DNA from: Litorimonas sp039975855
GTDB lineage: Bacteria > Pseudomonadota > Alphaproteobacteria > Caulobacterales > Maricaulaceae
Length of the DNA: 64,000 nt
NCBI GenBank assembly: GCA_039975855.1
Contig: JBDWGH010000004.1
Location: forward strand, 557,510 to 621,509
Direction: 5' to 3'
Part shown: in pieces, positions 8,318 through 16,675 of the stretch
Position numbering within the stretch: position 1 is the first letter of the stretch
How the letters are laid out: each line of letters opens with the position of its first letter
The notes under the pieces: model-generated
Databases searched by the model: none
Told to the model about the DNA's origin: nothing
Seen by the model: the letters and a program-made list of their open reading frames with translations, nothing else
Translations under genes and position numbers: made by a program

Positions 8318-9759
8318 CTACAAATCGGACGTTTAGATGGGCAAGGCCCCAAAACTGGAATGTTAGCTTGCACGGCGAAATCCGCCCAGCTTTCAACCTT
8401 TCTGGAATGCGCTCCCAAGATATGCTCCACATCCAACCCAAGGCGATCTACTTCTGTTTTGAGTGAGAGCGATGTTTTGGTCACTCGGGCTGCTCGGGTT
8501 TTGATGTTATTATTATATAAGTCTTCCTGAAACACTGCCTTGGAAGATGGAATGTAAAGCAAGGCATAATTTTGCACATGAGGCGTAGAGATCATGTGAA
8601 TATCCACTCCGTCAATTGTCGTTTTTTCGTCTGCCAAAATCATTAGCTTCTCTGCAGGAACCTCTGAGCCAACAGCCGTATTTACATTGTAGCGAGCCGT
8701 TTCGGGCATAACTAATGTCGCGCCCAACTCCAATGCATCTGCGGCCCCTTGAATATGATCCGAATGATGATGTGTAAGTACGAGATAGCGCAGAGGTTTT
8801 TCGCCAAAAGCTTCGACATAGGCATTGTACCTATCTTTCAATCCACCGTAGCCGCCTAACCCTATCAGATAATCCCCCGCATCCAGGAACGCACTATAAC
8901 TGCCGCCCTGCCCAACTTGATATAGATCAGATGTGACGCCCTCGACCGTCATCTCTGATGTATCCCAGCTTTCAGGTGCCGGGCTAATTCCTCTGCCAAC
9001 AGTGAAGAGAGAAGATTTCACTCGGTTTGGTTTGATGGATCGGGATTTGGTATACTCGATAACATCCCTTCCCGCATAGAGTACGAAATCTTCGGCATAG
9101 GAAATGCCGCCTGTTTGTCGGAAATCTTCGAATGCATAACTATAGGTCATATAGTCAGGCACCTCGCGCTTCATGAGAGAAATATGCCCGGTTTCCGCAT
9201 GGATCCATAAAGTAGGATCGACGGTCGTTTCTAGCATATCAAAGTCTATAACATGGTGGAGGTCACCCCGATAATACTCGTCCCTGATATAGGTTGCCGT
9301 ATCGCGCTGTTTTAACAGTTCGCGCGCTATCATCGTATCTATTGTTCTGATCTCTCCACCGAAATGATCGTAATAACCGGCGTCAGCATTTATCTCATAC
9401 GTGCTATCGATAAAGTTGACCTCCGTCTGCCCTGCCTCATCAAAGAAGACATGCTCACTATAGGCGCCATGGTTTCCCCAAGCTTCTTCACTGGCCCGCT
9501 GATTGACCAAGTCAAATTGATGGATTTTCCTCATCGGCTCTAACTCAACAAAATCGGGAGTGTGTCCCTGGCCGATCCAGCCAAACCGAAGGTCGCTTTC
9601 AATGAGAATAGATTTTAAATTTTTGAATTTTTGGCCGCCATAACCCTCGATCACTTTGTCGACGACAACCGTCTCCATCTCGCCAGCCACTGCATGGGCA
9701 GACGCCAAAGCAGCGACTGTACACAACATTACACCCCTAAATTTTGACCCGAATGACAT
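8314..9759 (-). CDS. Secreted metallo-beta-lactamase-fold hydrolase
   Basis: 481 residues. A Sec signal peptide (MSFGSKFRGVMLCTVAALAS...AVAG) suggests a periplasmic protein. A long N-terminal region of about 260 residues has no motif I recognise. It is followed by a metallo-beta-lactamase fold: zinc motif LTHHHSDHIQGAADAL near residue 328, then a later His (STPHVQNYALLYIPSSKAVFQED) and GAHSRK near the C-terminus. All the usual metal ligands look present. The substrate is unknown. It is divergent from a VOC/kelch pair across a region with two palindromes, suggesting shared control. Confidence 0.85.
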   Translation of the reverse strand: MSFGSKFRGVMLCTVAALASAHAVAGEMETVVVDKVIEGYGGQKFKNLKSILIESDLRFGWIGQGHTPDFVELEPMRKIHQFDLVNQRASEEAWGNHGAYSEHVFFDEAGQTEVNFIDSTYEINADAGYYDHFGGEIRTIDTMIARELLKQRDTATYIRDEYYRGDLHHVIDFDMLETTVDPTLWIHAETGHISLMKREVPDYMTYSYAFEDFRQTGGISYAEDFVLYAGRDVIEYTKSRSIKPNRVKSSLFTVGRGISPAPESWDTSEMTVEGVTSDLYQVGQGGSYSAFLDAGDYLIGLGGYGGLKDRYNAYVEAFGEKPLRYLVLTHHHSDHIQGAADALELGATLVMPETARYNVNTAVGSEVPAEKLMILADEKTTIDGVDIHMISTPHVQNYALLYIPSSKAVFQEDLYNNNIKTRAARVTKTSLSLKTEVDRLGLDVEHILGAHSRKVESWADFAVQANIPVLGPCPSKRPICS

Positions 9760-9791
9760 ATCTACTTTCCCGATGTTATAATATTTTGTTA

Positions 9792-9836
9792 TACGACAAT
9801 TGTCGTAATATCTACCTCAAAACGACATGTGTCGTA
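9792..9836. promoter_or_regulatory. Twin palindromic operator, ACGACA-N2-TGTCGT
   Basis: A perfect 16-base palindrome TACGACAATTGTCGTA lies at 9792-9807. A second ACGACA-TG-TGTCGT lies at 9822-9835, centres 29 bases apart. Both have identical six-base arms and sit in the AT-rich interval between the divergent MBL gene (start 9759) and the VOC gene (start 9942). The symmetry is that of a dimeric repressor such as TetR, MarR or LacI type. No gene for such a repressor is adjacent. Confidence 0.7.
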
Positions 9837-9941
9837 ATTTTAATCTAAACGAGAATAGGAACCCAGCATGCAGTGTTAGGTCTTCATTTTTCACTCGGCT
9901 TCCTGTTCAAGAGAGTGACAGAAACAAAAGCGGAGTTTAAT

Positions 9942-10319
9942 ATGTTCAGCCACCTTATGATCGGGGCAAATGATGTCGCCGCGTCAAAAACATTTTACGA
10001 TGCAGCTCTTGGCGCACTAGGCGTCAGAGAAGGCCGCGTAGATTCTAAAGGCCGAGCCATGTATATGCATGGCGATAACATCTTTATGCTAACACAGCCC
10101 ATTAATGGCAAAGACGCGCACGGAGCAAATGGCGGTACAATTGGTTTCGCTGCCAGTACGCCAGAAGAAGCTGACGCTTTTCACCAAGCGGGCCTCGCCA
10201 ATGGCGGGACGGCGATTGAGGACGCACCGGGTTGGCGTGAAGGGAATGGCATGCGTCTTTATCTAGCGTATCTGTCTGACCCGTCAGGCAATAAAATTTG
10301 TGCCATGTGCCGCGAGTAA
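9942..10319 (+). CDS. VOC (glyoxalase/bleomycin-resistance) family protein
   Basis: 125 residues beginning MFSHLMIGANDVAASKTFYDAALG, the first beta-alpha-beta unit of a vicinal-oxygen-chelate fold; the second half ends LAYLSDPSGNKICAMCRE. A frame open from GTG 9873 exists, but CGGAG at 9931-9935 sits six bases before ATG 9942 and the homologous part begins there. Proteins of this type bind or isomerise small electrophiles, often with a metal; here the ligand pattern is incomplete, so enzymatic activity is uncertain. The stop abuts the ATG of the kelch gene directly. Confidence 0.85.
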   Translation: MFSHLMIGANDVAASKTFYDAALGALGVREGRVDSKGRAMYMHGDNIFMLTQPINGKDAHGANGGTIGFAASTPEEADAFHQAGLANGGTAIEDAPGWREGNGMRLYLAYLSDPSGNKICAMCRE

Positions 10320-11363
10320 ATGACTCGTCCCTTTATTAAATATCTATGGCCTGCGGCGGCAATCTCTCTCGCCGCCTGCCAAAATCAAACCGCGCATCTA
10401 CCGGAACCAGTAGCCAATAACGCCGTCGCCTATTTTGACGGATCTATATATAGCTTTGCTGGGTTAGGGGCCGGCAAGGCGTGGACGGATGTCCATGCCA
10501 AAGCATTCAAATGCGATATCGAAAAATCTAGCTGCGAAGAACTGCCACCTCTACCTGACGGGAAAGGCCGCCTTGCTGCGACAGCACAGTCAGTGGGCGA
10601 CGAGGTTTTCATTTTTGGAGGCTACACTGTTGCCGAAGATCATAGCGAAATCTCTACGCCTGAAGTTTTCGCCTTTGACCCTAAAAAACAATCATATGAA
10701 CGGCGCAAGGATATTCCCGTACCTGTCGATGATAGTGTCAGCTTCGTCTATGGAGACCGCTACATATATCTGATTTCAGGCTGGCATAAGGACACAAATG
10801 TCGCGGATGTCCAAATTTACGACACTCTCACCGATAGCTGGCAACGCGGTACGGATTGGCCTGGCGCGCCTGTTTTCGGACATGCTGGCGGCGGTGTTGG
10901 AAATGTGATGGTCATCTGTGATGGCGTGCAGATTATTCCACCGAAAGACGAAAGTTCCCGCCGAACATTTGAGACGATTTCGGCATGCTGGCGCGGTGAG
11001 ATTGATCCAGAAAATATAACAAGCATTACATGGACCCGCCTTCCACAACTTCCTGGAAATGGCCTTTACCGCATGGCGGCCATAGGGGTCCCGGATCGAA
11101 ACCTGGTTATTTTCGCAGGAGGCAGCGACAATGCCTATAATTATAATGGCATCGGCTACAATAAAGACCCAAGCGCCCCTAGCGCTCATGTCTGGGGCTA
11201 TGACACAGCCGCTGGCCACTATGTTGTATATGAAGATAAACCCACCCCAACGATGGACCACCGCGGTTTAATTTCTTTGGGCGATTGGCGGTTCGCGACA
11301 TTAGGCGGGATGGGGGAGGGTCAGACTGTGCTGGACTCATTGGATGTTTTTGAGTTGAGGTGA
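10320..11363 (+). CDS. Kelch-repeat lipoprotein
   Basis: 347 residues. The N-terminus MTRPFIKYLWPAAAISLAAC carries a lipobox (LAAC, Cys20), so a membrane-anchored lipoprotein is expected. Several kelch units follow, recognisable by Gly-Gly pairs and spaced Tyr/Trp: VFIFGGYT...VFAFDPKKQSYERR, YIYLISGW...VQIYDTLTDSWQRG, VIFAGGSDN, FATLGGMGEGQ. It is a predicted beta-propeller for binding or scaffolding; no galactose-oxidase catalytic residues were identified. The ATG starts immediately after the VOC stop, so the two genes are almost surely co-transcribed. Confidence 0.8.
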   Translation: MTRPFIKYLWPAAAISLAACQNQTAHLPEPVANNAVAYFDGSIYSFAGLGAGKAWTDVHAKAFKCDIEKSSCEELPPLPDGKGRLAATAQSVGDEVFIFGGYTVAEDHSEISTPEVFAFDPKKQSYERRKDIPVPVDDSVSFVYGDRYIYLISGWHKDTNVADVQIYDTLTDSWQRGTDWPGAPVFGHAGGGVGNVMVICDGVQIIPPKDESSRRTFETISACWRGEIDPENITSITWTRLPQLPGNGLYRMAAIGVPDRNLVIFAGGSDNAYNYNGIGYNKDPSAPSAHVWGYDTAAGHYVVYEDKPTPTMDHRGLISLGDWRFATLGGMGEGQTVLDSLDVFELR

Positions 11364-11459
11364 GCTTTAGGTTCAAACCCCAGGCATAAGTTTCCTGAAT
11401 GACGCGTTATTAGTATGCTCATGCGAGCACAAGAATCCGGTAAATAAAGAGCTTGATAT

Positions 11460-11479
11460 ATTCCATCATATCATGGAAT
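11460..11479. promoter_or_regulatory. Inverted repeat, probable ArsR operator
   Basis: Arms ATTCCAT (11460-11466) and ATGGAAT (11473-11479) are perfect, with spacer CATATC. The site ends eight bases before the ATG of the ArsR-type gene and covers its only purine-rich ribosome site (GGAA, 11475-11478). This position fits autorepression. Confidence 0.65.
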
Positions 11480-11487
11480 GTTAAATT

Positions 11488-11784
11488 ATGAAACAAGCTT
11501 CAGCTATAAAATGCCTTTCAGCAATCTCGCATGACGGGAGATTATCCCTCATGCGCCACCTCATCAAAGCAGGGCCATCAGGCATGTCTTCAGGCGAGTT
11601 AGCCGCCGCAGAGAAAATAAATGCCAGCACAGCTTCTGCACAACTGCTCGTTTTATCCAATAGCGGCCTGGTGAAGGCCAGTCGAAACGGAAAACAAATG
11701 ATTTATCAGGCGCAATACAACCAATTCCAGCGACTAATATCTTTTCTAATGGATGATTGCTGTAAGGGCTATCTTGATGATTGA
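11488..11784 (+). CDS. ArsR-family winged-helix repressor
   Basis: 98 residues. The fold reads KCLSAISHDGRLSLMRHLIKAG, then SGELAAAEKINASTASAQLLVLSNSGLVKASRNGKQMIY, the ArsR HTH and wing. A C-terminal vicinal cysteine pair (MDDCCKG) recalls arsenite-type ArsR proteins that hold metal through C-terminal cysteines, but the motif is short and the metal is inference. The last eight bases overlap the downstream ATP-grasp gene, so the pair is translationally coupled. A palindrome upstream suggests autoregulation. Confidence 0.88.
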   Translation: MKQASAIKCLSAISHDGRLSLMRHLIKAGPSGMSSGELAAAEKINASTASAQLLVLSNSGLVKASRNGKQMIYQAQYNQFQRLISFLMDDCCKGYLDD

Positions 11785-13057
11785 CCCCGCAGCACTTGCT
11801 CTCAACGCCGATTGCTATTGTTGGCCCGTGACGCGTGAACTTATAATAAAACAAATTTTGCAGCAGAACGCATCGCCCCATATGGAGGCCTTGCTCTCAG
11901 ATCGGCCGCATTATTTCGCTAGCACTACAATATTCTTGGCGAAAAATGTTTTAGAGCAAATGAGCCGGCAAGTTCACGCAATTGAGACGGTTGTTAGATC
12001 ACCCAAATACATTGAGATGGTTCGGCGAAGGGGTGCCTTTTCAAACGACTGGCCTCATCAAAGCCTGACCGACGGCGCTTTTATGGGGTATGATTTCCAT
12101 ATCACGGATGATGGACCGCGCCTCATTGAGATTAATTCTAATGCGGGCGGTGCTTTCATTGTGAATATGATTGAGCAGGCCGTGCGGGGGTCAAGCCTCA
12201 AAGGCTCTCTTGGCATATTGGATATGTTTCAAAGCGAATGGAAAAAAGCGGGGCGGATAGCGCCGCTACAAACTATCGCGATCGTCGACGGTGACCCTCA
12301 GGCGCAGTATCATTACCCTGATATGTGCCTAGCCAAGACCATGTTGGAAAGCCAAGGGTTGAAGGTAGTGATAGTTGACCCGAAAGACCTAAGCTTCGGG
12401 AATGGAAGACTTCGTTATGAGAATACCGCGATTGACCTTGTCTATAACCGCCTAACAGATTTCGACTTGTCTGAAAAAGATAACGCGCTCATTCGTCAGG
12501 CATACGAAAACGACGCCGCCGTTGTAACGCCCGCACCGCATCATCATGCATTGTACGCAGATAAGCGTAATTTGATTTTATTGAGTGACCCGGCAAGCCT
12601 CAAAGAATTGGGAGCATCTCAGGGCGATATAGACATATTGAAAGCCATACCCAAGACCGTTGCCGTGACACCTGATAGAGCTTTAGAAATGTGGGAAAAA
12701 CGGCGGAAGCTTTTTTTCAAACCACAGGCTGGCTTTGGAAGCCGCGGCGCGTTCAGGGGTGCAAAACTCACGAAAAAAGTATGGGCGGATATTTTGAAAG
12801 GTGGATACATCGCTCAAGATCTCATCTCGCCCCCAGTCAGGGCTGTGACTATAGATGGGAACAAAGCTGCCCTAAAATTTGATTTTAGAGTCTATACTTA
12901 TGACGGTCATCCGCTGCTTTATGCCGCGCGCATCTATCAAGGTCAGACCACTAATTTAAGGACAGCAGGGGGAGGTCTCGCCGCCGTGGTCACGATTGAC
13001 ACACCTTCATGCTATTCCTTCGATAAAGAGACCAACGGAGACATTCGGAGCAATTAG
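11777..13057 (+). CDS. ATP-grasp-like protein of unknown substrate
   Basis: 426 residues from ATG 11777, which lies inside the ArsR stop region (ATGATTGA) with AAGGG at 11764-11768 as ribosome site. An N-terminal motif PRLIEINSNAGGAF resembles the metal/ATP acidic motif of ATP-grasp enzymes. The C-terminal third shows a nucleotide-binding Lys and Gly loop (FFKPQAGFGSRGAFRG), a hinge-like YIAQDLISPP, and RVYTYDGHPLLYAARIYQGQ with TNLRTAGGGLA, where the Asn would bind magnesium. Such enzymes join a carboxylate to an amine or thiol through an acyl phosphate. I do not recognise the substrate. Coupling to an ArsR repressor suggests a metal- or stress-responsive peptide or thiol ligase. Confidence 0.65.
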   Translation: MIDPAALALNADCYCWPVTRELIIKQILQQNASPHMEALLSDRPHYFASTTIFLAKNVLEQMSRQVHAIETVVRSPKYIEMVRRRGAFSNDWPHQSLTDGAFMGYDFHITDDGPRLIEINSNAGGAFIVNMIEQAVRGSSLKGSLGILDMFQSEWKKAGRIAPLQTIAIVDGDPQAQYHYPDMCLAKTMLESQGLKVVIVDPKDLSFGNGRLRYENTAIDLVYNRLTDFDLSEKDNALIRQAYENDAAVVTPAPHHHALYADKRNLILLSDPASLKELGASQGDIDILKAIPKTVAVTPDRALEMWEKRRKLFFKPQAGFGSRGAFRGAKLTKKVWADILKGGYIAQDLISPPVRAVTIDGNKAALKFDFRVYTYDGHPLLYAARIYQGQTTNLRTAGGGLAAVVTIDTPSCYSFDKETNGDIRSN

Positions 13058-14517
13058 TTTTGATGTTCGTGATGTCTTGGGTCTTCTAACAACCAATATA
13101 AAACATTATCTTCGAACACCGGATTACTTGTAATTTTGCGGTGCTCCGATGGAACAAATAATGTGGATGTCCATTGAATAGGCGTTTGCAATGTCGGCTT
13201 CCAATCCGCGCCCACGCGTTCATCCATCAAGCTACTGGAGCGCAAAACCGTTTTGTCGCCAACGCCAGTTTTAAAGACGCTTATTTCCCCAGTTGCGCTG
13301 TCAACGCTCATCACTTCGGGCGTATCCACAGAATCCCCGACAACCAAGAAAAGGTCTAAGCCTTTTGGCGGCGCAGACGGCGTGTCTAAAGCCTCGTGGA
13401 ATCGCGCAGCCCGGCGTAAGGCATGTGCTTGAAACGCAGAGGCGAGCGCCCGTCTTTCATCTATATCGGAAGTGTTGGGCAAGAGTTGAGAGAGAATACG
13501 CTGCGTCTCTTCGCTATTATCGCTAAGCCCCCATGCGTTGGCCTGCCAAAGTTGCGGATCCAAAAGATTGGCGATCGGTTTAGACATATCTTCGTCCCAA
13601 ATAACAGCTTGATGACGAGCCCGCGGAAGGAGTTGATACACTGACGGAAACGTCCCCAATATCGCGGGGGCATAATGCGGCAAGAGCGGTCGGCCCGTAT
13701 TAAATCCTTCAACTAATTGTTCCAAGGCTTCCAAGGAACCTGCATTTGGGGGTGCCACCAAAATGGCACGTTCCACATCTTCGGCGCCGGCCCACGTTGG
13801 AGCCGGAAGCGCTTCCTCCTCGCTTAACGGGGCGTCTCCATATCGCAGGAAATATCGCGTTAAAACACCGCCCATAGAATGCGCGACAATATCGAATTTC
13901 ACCTCCGCGTTTTCGATCCCGTACTCCTCCTTATATTGCGCCTGAATTTCAGCTCGTTTTTCTGCAATGAATGATTTTAGTTGCGCAGCATTATAAGAAA
14001 TGTCCCTTCGCCAATCATAGTCGAATTGAAAACAAGTGAAGTGATCCGTGCCATAATCAATTGAGTTTAACCCGAGGGTTTCATCCCGATAACCGCCAGC
14101 TCCTAAAGTCGTCAGAATTCCAGAATAGGCTTGGATAGAAATTGGTATACCAGCGAGTTTAAGCTCTAAGTTTTCTAAAACGCCATCCGGCTGAACGTCG
14201 CCGAAATATGTTGGGTTTGCGCTATTCAATGGAAGTGAAATGAGCTGCGCCCCATCTGCTGTGTTCGGATCTGCGTATTGCCGGCGGAATGCCCCCCAAA
14301 CTGTTTGACCTGAGGCATCATCAACGAGGCGGCTGCCCAGGATGCCGGGGATAACGATGACCGGATTTCGGTCGGGCGCGTGATATTGTGCTGACCGATC
14401 ATAGATCGTCTTTAGATCAACAGATTGTTTGGACGTCGAAGCACAAGCCGTTATCAGACCGGTTAAACAAACTAAGAGAACCAACTTTGCGATATTTACA
14501 ATCATAACAATCCTCAT
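13054..14517 (-). CDS. LCAT-like alpha/beta-hydrolase lipoprotein (phospholipid acyltransferase/lipase family)
   Basis: 487 residues. The N-terminus ends in a lipobox (CLTGLITAC), so it is a lipoprotein. NPVIVIPGILGSRLVD is the typical start of lecithin:cholesterol acyltransferase-like hydrolases; the nucleophile elbow is FDIVAHSMGGVLTRYFL (Ser near residue 215); a later VLRSSSLMDERVG region and SEHRKI supply the probable acid and histidine. The expected role is acyl transfer from, or hydrolysis of, a lipid in the envelope. Two in-frame ATGs (14517 and 14505) are possible starts. It is convergent with the ATP-grasp gene by a four-base stop overlap. Confidence 0.83.
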   Translation of the reverse strand: MRIVMIVNIAKLVLLVCLTGLITACASTSKQSVDLKTIYDRSAQYHAPDRNPVIVIPGILGSRLVDDASGQTVWGAFRRQYADPNTADGAQLISLPLNSANPTYFGDVQPDGVLENLELKLAGIPISIQAYSGILTTLGAGGYRDETLGLNSIDYGTDHFTCFQFDYDWRRDISYNAAQLKSFIAEKRAEIQAQYKEEYGIENAEVKFDIVAHSMGGVLTRYFLRYGDAPLSEEEALPAPTWAGAEDVERAILVAPPNAGSLEALEQLVEGFNTGRPLLPHYAPAILGTFPSVYQLLPRARHQAVIWDEDMSKPIANLLDPQLWQANAWGLSDNSEETQRILSQLLPNTSDIDERRALASAFQAHALRRAARFHEALDTPSAPPKGLDLFLVVGDSVDTPEVMSVDSATGEISVFKTGVGDKTVLRSSSLMDERVGADWKPTLQTPIQWTSTLFVPSEHRKITSNPVFEDNVLYWLLEDPRHHEHQN

Positions 14518-14628
14518 TTAAACGACTTTAACTGAACTATTGAGTCACCGGCACGCTGGCAAATCAACTTATTGCTTTGCCCAGTTCTACGCCTTGAACC
14601 CGACCTCCACTCATCCCATTTACGTCTC

Positions 14629-15936
14629 ATGACTGACAGCTCTCTTACTCCCCGCGAAATCGTTTCCGAACTAGATAGGCACATAGTCGCGCAAGGCGGT
14701 GCCAAACGCGCCGTGGCCATTGCGCTACGCAATCGGTGGCGACGACGGCGCGTTGCTGCGGATTTACGCGGTGAGGTTACACCAAAAAATATTCTCATGA
14801 TTGGGCCAACGGGCGTCGGAAAAACCGAGATCTCCCGCCGTCTTGCGAAACTCGCCCAAGCTCCCTTTATAAAAATTGAAGCCACAAAATTTACAGAGGT
14901 AGGCTATGTTGGTCGTGATGTAGAACAGATTGTTCGCGACCTTGTCGAAGCTTCTATTTCTTTGCTGCGAGAAGAGAAACGTGCCCAAGTCCAGGCCCAA
15001 GCGGAGAAAGCCGCGGAAAGCCGCATTATTAGTGCCCTCGTTGGCGAAAGTGCATCAGATACAACACGCGAGAAGTTTCGTCAGAAGTTACTATCGGGAG
15101 AATTAGACGACAAAGAAGTTGAACTGGAACTCTCCGACACAAGCTCACCGTTTCAGGGGATTGAAATTCCCGGACAGCCTGGGTCCGGTATGGGGATGCT
15201 GGATCTATCATCTATGTTTGGAAAGATGGGGAAAACCAAAACCGTTAAACTGCGCATAGGCGATGCGCATGGACCGCTATTGTCGGAAGAAGCGGATAAG
15301 CTGCTAGATGATGACGCTATAAAACGGGAAGCTGTTGAACGTGCCGAGCAAGACGGTATCGTTTTCTTAGATGAGATTGATAAAATTACGACGCGATCTG
15401 ATGCCCGCGGCGGAGATGTGTCCCGTGAGGGTGTTCAACGAGACTTACTCCCCCTGATCGAAGGTACAACGGTTTCCACAAAATACGGTCCAGTTAAAAC
15501 CGATCATATTTTGTTTATTGCCAGCGGGGCTTTCCATGTTGCCAAGCCATCAGATTTGTTGCCCGAATTACAAGGCCGCTTGCCAATACGTGTCGAACTG
15601 CGCGCACTTACGGAAGCAGATTTCGTTCGAATTCTAACCGAACCCGAAGCCAGCCTTATCAGGCAATACACTGCCCTCATGTCTACAGAGGATGTGACGT
15701 TGGACTTTACAGAAGACGGGATTGCCGAAATCGCTAAACTTTCTGCCGAAGTTAATGCGAGCGTTGAAAACATAGGCGCGCGTCGTCTTCATACTGTGAT
15801 GGAACGCCTGCTGGATGAAATCAGTTTTACCGCATCAGACAAAGCTGGTCAGACATTTGTTATCGACGCAGCCTATGTCACCGAACACGTGGGCACCCTG
15901 GCCAGGGACCAAGACCTCAGCAAGTTTATTTTGTAG
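14629..15936 (+). CDS. hslU: HslU, ATPase subunit of the HslUV protease
   Basis: 435 residues from MTDSSLTPREIVSELDRHIV. Walker A GPTGVGKT is near residue 59, the pore motif GYVGRDVEQI near 91, a middle I-domain spans about 110-235, Walker B IVFLDEIDKI is near 243, and the C-terminus DLSKFIL carries the hydrophobic tail that inserts into HslV. HslU unfolds substrates for the threonine protease HslV. hslV normally lies directly upstream, yet here the LCAT-like gene occupies that place and no hslV is visible. A frame open from 14572 is longer, but the family begins at ATG 14629. Confidence 0.97.
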   Translation: MTDSSLTPREIVSELDRHIVAQGGAKRAVAIALRNRWRRRRVAADLRGEVTPKNILMIGPTGVGKTEISRRLAKLAQAPFIKIEATKFTEVGYVGRDVEQIVRDLVEASISLLREEKRAQVQAQAEKAAESRIISALVGESASDTTREKFRQKLLSGELDDKEVELELSDTSSPFQGIEIPGQPGSGMGMLDLSSMFGKMGKTKTVKLRIGDAHGPLLSEEADKLLDDDAIKREAVERAEQDGIVFLDEIDKITTRSDARGGDVSREGVQRDLLPLIEGTTVSTKYGPVKTDHILFIASGAFHVAKPSDLLPELQGRLPIRVELRALTEADFVRILTEPEASLIRQYTALMSTEDVTLDFTEDGIAEIAKLSAEVNASVENIGARRLHTVMERLLDEISFTASDKAGQTFVIDAAYVTEHVGTLARDQDLSKFIL

Positions 15937-15943
15937 TCGGGGC

Positions 15944-16495
15944 CTATAAAAGCGAGACGATCTGCGTTCTAACTTTCTTTAAGACAGCCTTCGAATATCC
16001 CGCCTTTACCATGACATGTCCGCCGAAATACGACGTCCAAATTAAATCAGCTTTGTCGGCAGCAGGTGTATCTTTTACGCAATAATTTATGGCTTTGCGA
16101 ATGCGTGCAAGAGAAGCAGATACGGTCTCTTCGACATCTTGATCAAACGGGGCTTGGTCGATAGCGGCATTGCAAAGCAAACATCCCCAGCGTCCCTCAC
16201 GCGTTTCTGCAGCGTTCACAAGAGACGTAAAAAAGGTGTTTAGTCTTTCTCTGGGGGTAAGGGTATTGTCCCGCAACATGGCTATACCCGGCGAAACATT
16301 CTCGCGGTTATAGTCTGAGATGGCATGTTGGTAGAGCGCGCGTTTATCTCCGAAACTGGCATACAGAGACCCCTTATTCAGCCCGGTCGCGGACATGATA
16401 TCAGCGTAGGATGCACCGTCGTAGCCGTGCTGCCAAAATACATCCCGCAAAGCATTTTTAACTTTTGCCTCGTCGAATTTTCTAGGTCTGGCCAT
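15944..16495 (-). CDS. TetR/AcrR-family transcriptional repressor
   Basis: 183 residues. The N-terminal HTH is clear (MARPRKFDEAKVKNALRDVF, then GYDGASYADIMSATGLNKGSLYASFGDKRALY); the C-terminal ligand domain includes WGCLLCNAAID, with paired cysteines. It is divergent from the DM13 gene, with a palindrome covering its own promoter and a related one before the DM13 gene. Those sites make autoregulation and control of DM13 the simplest reading. The inducer is unknown. Confidence 0.92.
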   Translation of the reverse strand: MARPRKFDEAKVKNALRDVFWQHGYDGASYADIMSATGLNKGSLYASFGDKRALYQHAISDYNRENVSPGIAMLRDNTLTPRERLNTFFTSLVNAAETREGRWGCLLCNAAIDQAPFDQDVEETVSASLARIRKAINYCVKDTPAADKADLIWTSYFGGHVMVKAGYSKAVLKKVRTQIVSLL

Positions 16496-16529
16496 ATTTT
16501 ATTCTTTCACATCTTGCTCTCATTGTTGT

Positions 16530-16558
16530 GATATAGTTGTTGTTGACCAAATGGTCAA
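16530..16558 (-). promoter_or_regulatory. tetR promoter overlapped by TetR-type operator
   Basis: Palindrome TTGACCA-AA-TGGTCAA at 16543-16558 has perfect seven-base arms. On the minus strand it supplies a -35 box TTGACC (16558-16553), followed after 17 bases by TATATC (16535-16530). Transcription would start near 16523, about 28 bases before the TetR ATG. A repressor bound here would cover the -35 box. Confidence 0.65.
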
Positions 16559-16577
16559 GTACTGTATTTAGAAATCA

Positions 16578-16622
16578 AGGCCGCCGGGCAGCTCTCCCCT
16601 CCCTCGCTCAACCCGGCGGCCT
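16578..16622. other. Strong GC hairpin between the two TetR-type sites
   Basis: Eleven-base arms AGGCCGCCGGG (16578-16588) and CCCGGCGGCCT (16612-16622) are perfectly complementary, with a pyrimidine-rich 23-base loop. No T-run follows on either strand, so it is not a standard terminator. A rightward transcript towards the DM13 gene would carry it in its 5' leader. Confidence 0.55.
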
Positions 16623-16639
16623 AAATATTTAACCAGATT

Positions 16640-16655
16640 TGGACCAAATGGTTCA
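16640..16655. promoter_or_regulatory. Second TetR-type operator, upstream of the DM13 gene
   Basis: TGGACCAAATGGTTCA shares the 11-base core GACCAAATGGT exactly with the site at 16545-16555, 97 bases away. It ends 20 bases before the DM13 ATG. Confidence 0.6.
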
Positions 16656-16675
16656 CAACAAAGGAAGATTGAAAA

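Noticed and set aside
8314..9759. A true beta-lactamase or lactonase reading for the MBL protein
   Set aside because: Only the fold is shown by the motifs; the long N-terminal region and the context do not support a named substrate.
10776..11261. A 161-codon minus-strand frame opposite the kelch gene
   Set aside because: The plus-strand frame has a lipobox and kelch repeats; the minus frame has neither motif nor ribosome site.
11369..11381. AGGTTCAAACCCC, similar to a tRNA T-loop
   Set aside because: The bases needed for the rest of a tRNA fall inside the kelch gene and no acceptor or anticodon stem can be formed.
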